Positions 10,581-18,623 of a stretch of 64,000 nt of DNA are shown here, piece after piece. The stretch's first letter is position 1, and every line of letters begins with the position of its first letter. Origin of the DNA: Roseomonas sp. KE2513 (GTDB taxonomy: Bacteria > Pseudomonadota > Alphaproteobacteria > Acetobacterales > Acetobacteraceae); NCBI RefSeq assembly GCF_016107305.1, contig NZ_RCVR01000019.1, forward strand, positions 46,376 to 110,375. Reading direction: 5' to 3'. Both the position numbers and the translations under genes were made by a program. The notes under the pieces were generated by a model. That model was not told the DNA's origin, searched no databases, and saw only the letters and a list, made by a program, of their open reading frames with translations.

Positions 10581-11534
10581 ATGAGTGACCTGATGAGGAG
10601 GGGGGCCACGGCCCCCCTCGCCGTTTCCACCGATTGGTCCGAGCTGCGCGACTGGTTCGCGCTGCTCAAGCCGCGCGTGATGACCCTCGTGGTCTTCTCC
10701 GGCCTCGTCGGCATGCTTGTCGCGCCCGGGCACATCCATCCCGTGCTCGGCTCCGTCGCCATCCTCTGCATCGCGGTTGGTGCGGGCGCCGCTGGCTGCA
10801 TCAACATGTGGTACGAGCGCGACATCGACGCGCTGATGCGCCGCACCGCGCGCCGCCCCATGGCCGCCGGCCGGATCGAGCCCGAGGCAGGCCTCGCCTA
10901 TGGCGTCTTCCTCGCCGGCCTCTCGGTCGTGCTGATGGGCCTCGCGACAAACTGGATGGCCGCCGCCTGGCTGCTCGGCTCCATCCTTTTCTACGTCTTC
11001 GTCTATACGATGTGGCTGAAGCGTCGGACCCCGCAGAACATCGTCATCGGCGGCGCGGCCGGAGCCTTCCCGCCGATCATCGGCTGGGTGGCGGTCACCG
11101 GGCACCTCGACGTGCTGCCGCTGATCCTCTTCGCCATCGTCTTCGCCTGGACACCCCCGCATTTCTGGTCACTCAGCCTTTGGGCGCATGAGGACTACGC
11201 GCGCGCCGGGGTGCCGATGCTGCCGGTGGTGTCGGGCGCGCGGGAGACGCGGCGCCAGATCGTGCTCTACACGGTCGTGCTCGCGCCGCTCGGTCTCCTG
11301 CCGACGCTGCTGGGTCTCGCCGGCTGGGTCTACGGCGCCTACGCGATTTCGCTCGGCATCGGCTTCCTCTTCCACGCTTGGCGCGTGATGACGGAGCCGC
11401 AGGATGCCACGGGCATCAGCCTTCAGGGCGATGCCGCCGCTCGTAAGGCCTTCCGCTTCTCGCTGCTCCACCTCGCCGGCCTCTTCGGGGCGCTGGCGGT
11501 GGACCACTGGCTGCGCGTGGCGGGCCTGCTCTGA
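10581..11534 (+). CDS. ctaB: protoheme IX farnesyltransferase (heme O synthase)
   Basis: Membrane prenyltransferase that adds a farnesyl group to heme b, the first step to heme a for the oxidase. It has 317 residues and multiple helices. The first aspartate-type motif is NMWYERDIDALMRRTARRPM. The cytoplasmic loop KRRTPQNIVIGGAAGAFPP and the PHFWSLSLW segment of the UbiA superfamily are also present. I start at the ATG at 10581 (MSDLMRRG), since the open frame before it overlaps the ctaD 3' end. The stop overlaps the next start (TGATG). Confidence 0.94.
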   Translation: MSDLMRRGATAPLAVSTDWSELRDWFALLKPRVMTLVVFSGLVGMLVAPGHIHPVLGSVAILCIAVGAGAAGCINMWYERDIDALMRRTARRPMAAGRIEPEAGLAYGVFLAGLSVVLMGLATNWMAAAWLLGSILFYVFVYTMWLKRRTPQNIVIGGAAGAFPPIIGWVAVTGHLDVLPLILFAIVFAWTPPHFWSLSLWAHEDYARAGVPMLPVVSGARETRRQIVLYTVVLAPLGLLPTLLGLAGWVYGAYAISLGIGFLFHAWRVMTEPQDATGISLQGDAAARKAFRFSLLHLAGLFGALAVDHWLRVAGLL

Positions 11535-11704
11535 TGCCCCAGCCCCAACTTCCCGTCGAAGCGCCCTCCATGTCCAAGGAGGAGGAGGCGGAGTTCTACC
11601 GCCGCCGCCGCGGGCGCAATATCGGCATGCTCGTGCTGCTGATCGTGCTCGTCGCGATCTTCTTCTTCATCACCATCGCCAAGCTGACCTCCTCCGTCTC
11701 TTGA
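11534..11704 (+). CDS. small single-pass membrane protein of the oxidase operon (CoxF-like)
   Basis: A 56-residue protein. It has a charged cytoplasmic head (KEEEAEFYRRRRGRN) and one membrane helix (about 31-49, rich in L, V, I and F) with a short polar tail. Its ATG overlaps the ctaB stop (TGATG), so it is translationally coupled. Many alphaproteobacteria have a comparable short membrane protein between ctaB and ctaG, often left unnamed or called CoxF. Its role is not established; the location suggests oxidase assembly. Confidence 0.75.
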   Translation: MPQPQLPVEAPSMSKEEEAEFYRRRRGRNIGMLVLLIVLVAIFFFITIAKLTSSVS

Positions 11705-11734
11705 GGCCGGCTCCGGGAGGACCATTTCCGCCCC

Positions 11735-12394
11735 ATGCCCGAAGCGCCCTTCCCGCGATCTGAGCCCACGCCCCCGCCCGCGAACAAGCAGCGGGCACAG
11801 GGTAACCGGCGCATCGCCATCGCGGCCTTCGGGACGGTGGTCGGCATGGTCGGCCTCTCCTTCGCCGCTGTCCCGCTCTACGCCGCCTTCTGCAAGGCCA
11901 CCGGTTACAATGGCACGGTGCAGACCGGCGGCCCGGCCGCGCCGGGTGCCGTCGAACGGCAGGTGACCGTCCGCTTCAACGCCACCACCCATCCCTCGCT
12001 GCCCTGGCAGTTCGAGGCGGCACAGAAGGCCATGCCTGTCCATCTCGGTGAATCCGGGCTTGCCTTCTACCGTGCTGCCAACCGGGCGGACCGCCCGGTG
12101 GAGGGGGTCGCTACCTACAACGTGACGCCCGAGGTGGTCGGCAAGTATTTCCACAAGACCGCCTGCTTCTGCTTCGACGCCCAGACCCTCCAGCCCGGCC
12201 AGTCCGTCGAGATGCCCGTCAGCTTCTGGGTCGATCCCGAGATGGCGAAGGACCCGGAGACCCGGGACATCCGCACCATCACCCTCAGCTACACCTTCTT
12301 CCGCACGCTGGCGGACGCGGAGCGCACCGGGGCGCTCGCGAGCGCCGGGCCGCATGTCGGCCGCATGGCCGAGCCCCCGACCGCGACGCGCTGA
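11735..12394 (+). CDS. ctaG: cytochrome c oxidase assembly protein CtaG (Cox11)
   Basis: Copper chaperone that inserts CuB into subunit I from the periplasmic side. It has 219 residues, with one N-terminal helix (about 27-48) followed by Cys53 in AAFCKATGYNG. The periplasmic immunoglobulin-like domain carries the copper motif CFCF (Cys144, Cys146) in KTACFCFDAQTLQPGQ. The SFWVDPEM stretch is typical. Part of the ctaCDB-G-E operon. Confidence 0.95.
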   Translation: MPEAPFPRSEPTPPPANKQRAQGNRRIAIAAFGTVVGMVGLSFAAVPLYAAFCKATGYNGTVQTGGPAAPGAVERQVTVRFNATTHPSLPWQFEAAQKAMPVHLGESGLAFYRAANRADRPVEGVATYNVTPEVVGKYFHKTACFCFDAQTLQPGQSVEMPVSFWVDPEMAKDPETRDIRTITLSYTFFRTLADAERTGALASAGPHVGRMAEPPTATR

Positions 12395-12565
12395 CCGCCC
12401 GCGGCGGGCGCGGCCGCGCGCCGAGATTACCGGCCCTGCCCTTGATCCCGGGGGCGGTTTGCGGGATTGATGCAACGCACGCCCGGGGCCCCGGTCCCGC
12501 GTTACCCAAAGGGGGCCCAGCCCCAGGCCATCAACGGGCTCGGTCCCGCTTCACCAGGACGCGCT

Positions 12566-13432
12566 ATGGCTCTCGACACCACCACGGCCGGCATGGCGAT
12601 CGACGCCTCCGAGCCGCCGCCGCCGCACAAGCATCCCTACCACCTGGTGGACCCGTCCCCCTGGCCGCTGCTCTCCGCCTTCTCGGCCGGCGCGCTGCTC
12701 TTCGGCATCGTGCTCTGGGCGCATTACAACATCCACTGGATGTTTGGCGTGGGCCTCGTCGGCACCCTGGCCTCCGCCACCCTCTGGTGGCGGGACGTGG
12801 TGCGCGAGTCGAAGCAGCCGGGCGTCCATACCCCGATCGTGCGGATCGGCATGCGCTACGGCATGTCGCTCTTCATCGCCTCCGAGGTGATGTTCTTCGT
12901 CGCCTTCTTCTGGGCGTACTTCCACTTCGCGCTCTATCCGGAACATGTGGCGGGCGCCGAGACGGCGATCTGGCCGCCGAAGGGCATCCACACCTTCGAT
13001 CCCTTCGGCCTGCCCTTCCTGAACACGATGATCCTGCTGCTCTCGGGCTGCACCGTCACCTGGGCGCACCACTCCCTCATCGAGGGCGACCGCAAGGGGA
13101 TGCTCCAGGGCCTGGCGATCACCGTCGTCCTTGGCCTGTTCTTCACCTTCCTGCAGGCGGTGGAGTATTCCGAGGCGCCCTTCGCCTTCTCCGGCGGCGG
13201 CATCTATCCCTCCACCTTCTTCCTCGCCACCGGCTTCCACGGCTTCCACGTGATCGTCGGCACGCTGTTCCTGCTCGTCTGCCTCATCCGCGCCTGGGGC
13301 GGGGACTTCACGCCGAAGCGTCACTTCGGCTTCGAGGCGGCCGCTTGGTACTGGCACTTCGTGGACGTGGTGTGGCTGTTCCTCTTCATCTGCATCTATC
13401 TCTTCGGCGCGGGCGAGATCGCCCAGCACTGA
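12566..13432 (+). CDS. ctaE: cytochrome c oxidase subunit III
   Basis: Integral membrane subunit III, 288 residues and seven helices, which stabilises the oxidase and its proton uptake. Recognisable blocks are HPYHLVDPSPWPLL, the glutamate-containing FIASEVMFFVAFFWAYFH, HHSLIEGDRKGM, FHGFHVIVGTLFL and the C-terminal WYWHFVDVVWLFLF. I choose ATG 12566 (agga upstream); an open extension to 12467 lacks family similarity. The 171 bp after ctaG hold no other gene. Confidence 0.95.
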   Translation: MALDTTTAGMAIDASEPPPPHKHPYHLVDPSPWPLLSAFSAGALLFGIVLWAHYNIHWMFGVGLVGTLASATLWWRDVVRESKQPGVHTPIVRIGMRYGMSLFIASEVMFFVAFFWAYFHFALYPEHVAGAETAIWPPKGIHTFDPFGLPFLNTMILLLSGCTVTWAHHSLIEGDRKGMLQGLAITVVLGLFFTFLQAVEYSEAPFAFSGGGIYPSTFFLATGFHGFHVIVGTLFLLVCLIRAWGGDFTPKRHFGFEAAAWYWHFVDVVWLFLFICIYLFGAGEIAQH

Positions 13433-13451
13433 AGCCCCTTACCGCATCAGC

Positions 13452-13497
13452 GAACCCCGTCCGGCCTGCCGAGCTTTCGGCCTGCCGGGCGGGGTTC
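13452..13497 (+). terminator. hairpin at end of oxidase operon
   Basis: Long inverted repeat (GAACCCCGtCCGGC / GCCGGgCGGGGTTC) with an inner GCCGA/TCGGC hairpin, 20 bp after the ctaE stop. It is followed by gtcgtttg, so only a weak T-run. Probably the ctaCDBGE terminator or an attenuator before SURF1. Confidence 0.55.
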
Positions 13498-13516
13498 GTC
13501 GTTTGAAAGACCCGCC

Positions 13517-14206
13517 ATGTCGCCCCGCGCCCGGCGAATCCTCCCGGCCGTCCTCGCCTCCATCCCGGTCCTTGCCATCCTCCTCGGGCTCGGCACCTGG
13601 CAGGTGCGGCGCCTCTACTGGAAGACGGATCTGCTGGCGGCGATCGCCCGGGCTGAGGCCGGACCGCCAGTGCCGCTGACCGACACGCCCGAGCCCTTCT
13701 CCAAGGTCGAGACCAGCGGGCGCTTCCGCTACGACCTTGAGGCCATTCTCGGCGTGGAGGTGCGCGGGCCCGTCCTCGGCACCCGCCTGGTTACGCCGCT
13801 GGAGCGGGAGGGAAGCCCCACCGTGCTCGTGGATCGCGGCTGGGTTCCGCTGGAGCGCCGCGGCGCCGTGATCTCCCGCCCGGACGGGCCGGTCAGCGTC
13901 ACCGGCTATGTCTCCCCGCCGCAGGACCGCGACTTCTTCGCCGCCACCGACGACACCGCCGGCCGCCGCTTCTACACCGCCGACCCCCGCGCCATCGGCG
14001 CGGCCCTCGGCCTGTCCGCGGTGACGCCGGACCTGCTGGTGGCGCTCGCGCCGCCGGGTGCCTCGCCCGATGCCCTGCCTCAGGGCGCCCAGACCCTGCC
14101 GCGCCCGCCCAATTCCCATCTCGGCTACGCCATCACCTGGTACGGCCTCGCCGCCTCCCTGGTCGGCGTGCTGGTCGCCTGGTCCCTCCGCAAGGACGAG
14201 ACATGA
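13517..14206 (+). CDS. SURF1 family protein
   Basis: A 229-residue inner-membrane factor for heme a insertion into oxidase subunit I. It has an N-terminal helix (about 8-26) directly followed by GTWQVRRLYWK, the SURF1 signature. The periplasmic domain holds RFRYDLE, LVDRGWVPLERR and GRRFYTADP. A C-terminal helix contains SHLGYAITWYGLAASLVGVL. It lies just after the oxidase operon and overlaps the next gene by ATGA. Confidence 0.92.
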   Translation: MSPRARRILPAVLASIPVLAILLGLGTWQVRRLYWKTDLLAAIARAEAGPPVPLTDTPEPFSKVETSGRFRYDLEAILGVEVRGPVLGTRLVTPLEREGSPTVLVDRGWVPLERRGAVISRPDGPVSVTGYVSPPQDRDFFAATDDTAGRRFYTADPRAIGAALGLSAVTPDLLVALAPPGASPDALPQGAQTLPRPPNSHLGYAITWYGLAASLVGVLVAWSLRKDET

Positions 14207-15684
14207 ACGAGCCCTATGCCCGCCTGAAGGATCGCTTCGCCCGCATCGCGACCATCGGAGAGGCCTCGGCCATGCTCGGCTGGGACGCCTCGGCCATGAT
14301 GCCGCCCGGCGGCGGCGCGGCGCGCGGGGAGCAGCTCGCGGTCCTCGCCGGCGTCTCCCACGCGATGCTCGTCGCGCCGGAGGTGGCCGGGGACCTCGCC
14401 GCTGCCGAGGCCGAGGGCGAGTGGGATGGGGCCAACCTCGCCCTCATGCGCCGCGCCCATCGGCGCGCCACCGCCCTGCCCGCCGATCTCGTCGAGGGCA
14501 TGGCGCGGGCCAACTCGGCCTGCGAGAAGATCTGGCGCGGCGCCCGCGCGGCTTCCGACTTCGCGGCCGTGCGCCCGGCGCTGGAAACCGTCGTCGCCCT
14601 GCAGCGCGAGGCGGCGGCCGCCCTCTCCGCTGCGACCGGCCTCTCGCCTTACGACGCGCTGATGGACGGTTTCCAGCCGGGCATCGGTGCCGCCGACGTG
14701 GAGCCGATCTTCGCCGCCTACGAGGCCTTCCTGGCCGAGGCCCTGCCGCGCGCCGAGGCGATCCAGGCCGCCCGCCCCGCACCGGTCCACCCGCAGGGGC
14801 CCTTTCCGACGGAGGTGCAGCGCGCCCTCGGCCGCCGCCTCTCGGAGCGTGTCGGACTCGACTACGACCACGCCCGGCTGGACGAGAGCCTGCACCCTTT
14901 CTGCGGCGGCACGCCGACGGATGTCCGCATCACCACCCGCTACGTGCCCGAGAGCTTCGAGCAGGCGATGCTTGGTATCCTCCACGAGACCGGCCACGCC
15001 CTCTACGAGCGGGGGTTGCCGGGGGCCTGGTCTCGCCAGCCGGTAGGCGAGGCCGCCGGCATGGCCGCCCACGAATCCCAGAGCCTCATCATCGAGATGC
15101 AGGCCAGCCGCTCCGACGCCTTCCTCTCCTGGCTCGGCCCCGAGTTGCACGGGACCTTTGGCGGCGATCCCACCCCTTACGCCCCGGAGAACCTCGCCCG
15201 CCTCTGGCGCCGGGTGGAGCGCGGCTTCATCCGCACCGAGGCGGACGAGCTGACCTACCCCGCCCACGTCATCCTCCGCTTCCGGCTGGAGCGGGCGCTG
15301 ATCGGCGGCGAGCTGGCCGTGGCCGACATCCCCGGCGCCTGGGCGGAGGGGATGGGCCGCCTGCTCGGCATCACCCCGCCCGACGACCGCCGCGGCTGCC
15401 TGCAGGACATCCACTGGCACGACGGCGCCTTCGGCTACTTCCCCTCCTACACGCTCGGCGCCATGGCCGCGGCCCAGCTGATGGCGGCGGCGCGGGCGGC
15501 GGTGCCGGGGGTGGACGAGGCCCTCTCCCGCGGCGACTTCGCCCCGCTGCTCGGCTGGCTGCGTGCCCATGTCCACGGCCAGGGTTCGCGCCTCGGTTTT
15601 CAGGACCTGATGCGCGCAGCAACCGGCCGCCCGCTGGAGGCGGACGCCTTCATGGCGCACCTGCGCGGGCGCTACCTCACCTAG
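14203..15684 (+). CDS. M32 family metallocarboxypeptidase
   Basis: A 493-residue zinc carboxypeptidase (Taq carboxypeptidase family) that removes C-terminal residues from peptides in the cytoplasm. The zinc motif is HETGH (His261, Glu262, His265) in ILHETGHALYERGLP. Also present are HPFCGGTPTDVRITTRY, ESQSLIIEMQ (third ligand Glu region), YPAHVILRFRLE and DIHWHDGAFGYFPSYTLG, all hallmarks of M32. The ATG overlaps the SURF1 stop (ATGA). It ends tail to tail with the next gene, sharing CTAG. Confidence 0.95.
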   Translation: MNEPYARLKDRFARIATIGEASAMLGWDASAMMPPGGGAARGEQLAVLAGVSHAMLVAPEVAGDLAAAEAEGEWDGANLALMRRAHRRATALPADLVEGMARANSACEKIWRGARAASDFAAVRPALETVVALQREAAAALSAATGLSPYDALMDGFQPGIGAADVEPIFAAYEAFLAEALPRAEAIQAARPAPVHPQGPFPTEVQRALGRRLSERVGLDYDHARLDESLHPFCGGTPTDVRITTRYVPESFEQAMLGILHETGHALYERGLPGAWSRQPVGEAAGMAAHESQSLIIEMQASRSDAFLSWLGPELHGTFGGDPTPYAPENLARLWRRVERGFIRTEADELTYPAHVILRFRLERALIGGELAVADIPGAWAEGMGRLLGITPPDDRRGCLQDIHWHDGAFGYFPSYTLGAMAAAQLMAAARAAVPGVDEALSRGDFAPLLGWLRAHVHGQGSRLGFQDLMRAATGRPLEADAFMAHLRGRYLT

Positions 15685-16514
15685 CGCCGATTCTCGAAGA
15701 CGACGAAGAAGGGCGGCCGGTCGGGCGGCGCCTGCATCAAGTGCCCCTCCGTATCGGCCGGTAGCCGGCGGCGGAGCACCACGTCGAGCACGTTGCCGCC
15801 AATGAGGTCCACCGAGCCACCGCCCGCCCGCACGACGATGTCGCAGTGCATGGGCCGGAAGCGGCCGCTCTCGCTCAGCCTCGCCGTCCAATCGGCCAGT
15901 GGTTCCGCCGACCGGTCGGCGCAGACGAGGTCTCCCGGGCGCGGCGCACGTTCCGCGAGGCCTCGCGGCAGGAAGGCCGCGCCTTCGGGATCCGCGAGCG
16001 CCATCGCGATCAGCCGATCCACATAGAGTGCGTGGCTGGCCGAGGGGTCGAACTCCGCCCGCGGCACCCCCGCCGAGGCCATGGCGTGGCTGACGAAGGC
16101 CGCCGACCAGGCCGGCGTGTTGTAGGAGGAGATGGCGACATTCGCCGGCACCACCTCGAAGGGCAGGCCTGACACGGGGTCGAGCGAGGCCGAGGCCGCC
16201 ACCGGCGCGTTGATGGTGTCGCGGAAGTGCTGGTGGCCCGCGATCACCTCCGGCCCCTCCGGCGTCGCGGCCCAGTAGGTCATCAGCCGGTCGAAGAGCG
16301 CGGGCGTCGCGTCCGGCGTACGGTCGAGCGCGACGGGCCAGCCCTCCACCGCGATCGAGCCCCAGTTCCGCCACTCGCCCTCGGCCGCGGCGACGAGCCG
16401 GGCGGCGCCCGCTCCGCCGGGGCGCGGCCGCTCTGCCGGAGTGCCGCCGGCGGGCGGCGGCGGCGCCGTCGTGCAGGCGGCGAGCAGGACGGCCAGGAGC
16501 GGCAGGAGGCGCAT
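15681..16514 (-). CDS. DUF2272 domain lipoprotein
   Basis: A 277-residue exported protein. The signal peptide MRLLPLLAVLLAAC carries a lipobox (LLAAC, Cys14), so it should be lipid-anchored. A Pro/Ala linker is followed by a domain resembling DUF2272 (NlpC/P60-like fold, function unknown). It shows NTPAWSAAFVSHAMASAG, HALYVDRLI, APRPGDLVCADR, MHCDIVVRAGGGSVDLIGGN and SEGHLMQ-like ends. Cys and His residues in GDLVCADR and PMHCDIV may be functional. Its stop codon lies inside the CTAG shared with the convergent M32 gene. Confidence 0.8.
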   Translation of the reverse strand: MRLLPLLAVLLAACTTAPPPPAGGTPAERPRPGGAGAARLVAAAEGEWRNWGSIAVEGWPVALDRTPDATPALFDRLMTYWAATPEGPEVIAGHQHFRDTINAPVAASASLDPVSGLPFEVVPANVAISSYNTPAWSAAFVSHAMASAGVPRAEFDPSASHALYVDRLIAMALADPEGAAFLPRGLAERAPRPGDLVCADRSAEPLADWTARLSESGRFRPMHCDIVVRAGGGSVDLIGGNVLDVVLRRRLPADTEGHLMQAPPDRPPFFVVFENRR

Positions 16515-16525
16515 GGTCCCTTATC

Positions 16526-16552
16526 GCGCCGCAACGGTTTTCGTTGCGGCGC
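16526..16552 (-). terminator. hairpin after mbfA
   Basis: Perfect 10-bp stem GCGCCGCAAC / GTTGCGGCGC with a 7-nt loop, lying 8 nt after the mbfA stop and before the DUF2272 gene start. The T-run is missing, so efficiency is uncertain. Confidence 0.55.
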
Positions 16553-16560
16553 AGCAGGAT

Positions 16561-17517
16561 TCACCCGCTGCCGATGAGGATGCCCGCGAGCAGCACCAGC
16601 ACGCCGCCCAGCACGATTTGCACCAGCGCGGCGCCGAAGGGGGTTTCCATGTAGCGCCAGCGCACCCAGGCGATGACGATCAGCTCCAGCACCACGATCA
16701 CGGCGGCCACCGCCGTCGCCGTCCAGAAGTCGGGGATGAGGTAGGGCAGGGTATGGCCGAGTCCGCCGATCGCCGTCGCCACGCCGCAGGCGAGGCCCCT
16801 GATCCAGGGCCGGCCCCGCCCGGTGATCGCCCCGTCATCCGACATGGCTTCGGTCAGCCCCATCGAAATCCCCGCGCCGACCGAGGCCGCGAGGCCGACG
16901 AGGAAGGTCTCGTGCGGCGAGTGGGTGGCGAAGGCCGCGGCGAAGATGGGCGCGAGGGTGGAGACAGACCCATCGATCAGCCCGGCCAGCGCCGGCTGCA
17001 CCACCTGGAGCACGAGCAGCCGCCGCGCGGTCGCGTCCTCCCCGGCGACGGCGGCTTCCGTCAGGTGCGTCTCGGTCAGCCGCTCGGCCACGCCCTCGTG
17101 CTTCTTCTCGATGAGGGCGAGATCGCCCAGCAGCCGCCGCACCTCAGTGTCCCGCGCGCGCTCCGCCGCCCGCGAATAGAACTCGCCGGCCTCCAGCTCC
17201 ATCACCGCGGCTTGGCGCCGCACCACCTCGATCCGCAACTCCTCGGCCAGCCAGACGGGGTTGCGGCGAAGAAAGCCGCGCACGTCCTGGCGGGTGATCA
17301 ACGGCAATTCCTTGCCGAACTTCTGCTCATAGAGGGCGAGCAACTGGTTGCGGTGCCCGCCCTCCTCCTCAGCCATGCCGTCGAAGACGGCGGCGGTGGC
17401 GGGGAAGTCGGCCCGGAGCCGCATGGCGAAGGTCGCGTAGATGCGCGAGTCCTCCTCCTCGTTGGCGATGGCCAGCGCGAGGGTCTCGGCCTCGGACAGA
17501 TCTTCGAAACGCTTCAT
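16561..17517 (-). CDS. mbfA: membrane-bound ferritin-like iron exporter MbfA (ferritin-like + VIT1 domains)
   Basis: A 318-residue fusion of an N-terminal ferritin-like domain and a C-terminal VIT1/CCC1-type transporter domain. In rhizobia and Agrobacterium such MbfA proteins export iron and protect against peroxide. The N-terminal half has the diiron carboxylates in ANEEEDSRIY, AEEEGGHRNQL and the third and fourth helices (ELEAGEFYSRAAERA, IEKKHEGVAERL). The membrane half carries GLIDGSVSTLAPIFAAAFAT, GAGISMGLTEAMSDDG and two or three further helices. An inverted repeat lies 60 bp upstream (17578-17602) and could be an Irr-type iron operator. Confidence 0.9.
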   Translation of the reverse strand: MKRFEDLSEAETLALAIANEEEDSRIYATFAMRLRADFPATAAVFDGMAEEEGGHRNQLLALYEQKFGKELPLITRQDVRGFLRRNPVWLAEELRIEVVRRQAAVMELEAGEFYSRAAERARDTEVRRLLGDLALIEKKHEGVAERLTETHLTEAAVAGEDATARRLLVLQVVQPALAGLIDGSVSTLAPIFAAAFATHSPHETFLVGLAASVGAGISMGLTEAMSDDGAITGRGRPWIRGLACGVATAIGGLGHTLPYLIPDFWTATAVAAVIVVLELIVIAWVRWRYMETPFGAALVQIVLGGVLVLLAGILIGSG

Positions 17518-17577
17518 GGCCCCTTCGTAAACCGTGCGGCCCTGAAGCGAAAGTAGAGAGAAAACATGCGGTTAGAC

Positions 17578-17602
17578 GCAATCGGGAAGCATTCTCGATT
17601 GC
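17578..17602. promoter_or_regulatory. 25-bp inverted repeat, candidate iron-responsive operator of mbfA
   Basis: GCAATCGgGAA-GCA-TTCtCGATTGC is an inverted repeat with 10 of 11 arm positions matching, 60 bp upstream of the mbfA ATG and 15 bp after the lpxK stop. The GAAnnnTTC centre resembles the iron control element bound by Irr, a known regulator of mbfA in rhizobia. It could instead help end the lpxK transcript, but no T-run follows immediately. Confidence 0.45.
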
Positions 17603-17616
17603 GCCTTCCCCAACCC

Positions 17617-18606
17617 TCAGGCCGGGATCGGCACCCGTGCCACCAGCGGGTCCAGCATCGCCTCCAGCCGCGCCGGCTCGTCCCAGGCCAGCGTCACCGT
17701 CACCACCGTCACCCGCGCGCGGAAGGCGGGGGGGATGCGCACGAAGTCCTTCTTCGTCGTCACGGGGATCGCCCGCAGCCGGTCTGCCTCGGCCAGCAAC
17801 TCCCGCATGTCCCCGGCATCGTAGGGATAGTGGTCGGCATAGGCCGCGCGGCCAGCGATGATCGCCCGTGCCTCCGAGAGCGTGGTGAAGAACTTCCGGG
17901 GGTTGGCGATGCCGCAGAAGGCAAAGACCGCCTGGCCCGCGAGCTGCGCGGCCTCCGGCCCGGGCACCGTGCGCGCCCGCAGCACCGGCAGGGCGTAGGG
18001 CAGCCGGGCCAGGGCGCCGTGCTCGTCCGCCCCCATCAGCACCGCCGCCTGGGCGCGCGCGACCGCGGCTTCGACCGGCTCGCGCAGCGGGCCCGCCGGG
18101 ATCACCCGCCCGTTGCCGAAGCCGTAGGAGCCGTCGATCGTGAGAAAGGAGAGATCCTTCTCCAGCGTCGGGTTCTGCAGCCCATCATCCATCACCAGGG
18201 CCTGCGCGCCGGCCTCCACCGCCGCGCGGGCGCCGGCGGCGCGGTCGGCCGCCACCCAGGTCGGCCGCTCGGCCGCCAGAAGCAGGGCCTCGTCGCCCAC
18301 CGCCTCGCTGTCGTGCCGGCCGGGCTCCACCCGCAGGGGGCCGCGCAGCGTGCCGCCGTAGCCGCGGGTGAGGAAGTGCACCGCCACCCCGCGGTTCGCC
18401 AGCCGCATGCCGATATCGAGGGCGAGGCTTGTCTTGCCCGCACCGCCGGCGGTCGCGTTGCCGCAGCAGATGACGGGCACCGGGGCGCGCCAGCCGGGCT
18501 TGGCCACGCGGCGGGCCGTCGCCGCGGCGTAGAGTGCCGAGAGGGGGGAGAGGAGGAAGGGCGCGATCCCGCTGCCATCCCCGGTCCAGAAATCGGGGGC
18601 ACGCAT
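17617..18606 (-). CDS. lpxK: tetraacyldisaccharide 4'-kinase
   Basis: Phosphorylates the 4' position of lipid A disaccharide at the inner membrane. It has 329 residues, with an N-terminal membrane-contacting helix (PFLLSPLSALYAAATARRV) and the LpxK P-loop variant GNATAGGAGKTS (about 48-59). RGYGG, VGDEALLLA, VMDDGLQNP (Walker B-like Asp-Asp), a PAGPLREP segment and AFCGIANPRKFF are also seen. An ATG at 18606 gives a normal N-terminus. It lies 17 bp after waaA in the same direction. Confidence 0.94.
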   Translation of the reverse strand: MRAPDFWTGDGSGIAPFLLSPLSALYAAATARRVAKPGWRAPVPVICCGNATAGGAGKTSLALDIGMRLANRGVAVHFLTRGYGGTLRGPLRVEPGRHDSEAVGDEALLLAAERPTWVAADRAAGARAAVEAGAQALVMDDGLQNPTLEKDLSFLTIDGSYGFGNGRVIPAGPLREPVEAAVARAQAAVLMGADEHGALARLPYALPVLRARTVPGPEAAQLAGQAVFAFCGIANPRKFFTTLSEARAIIAGRAAYADHYPYDAGDMRELLAEADRLRAIPVTTKKDFVRIPPAFRARVTVVTVTLAWDEPARLEAMLDPLVARVPIPA

Positions 18607-18623
18607 GGTGCCGTCGGGCGTCC

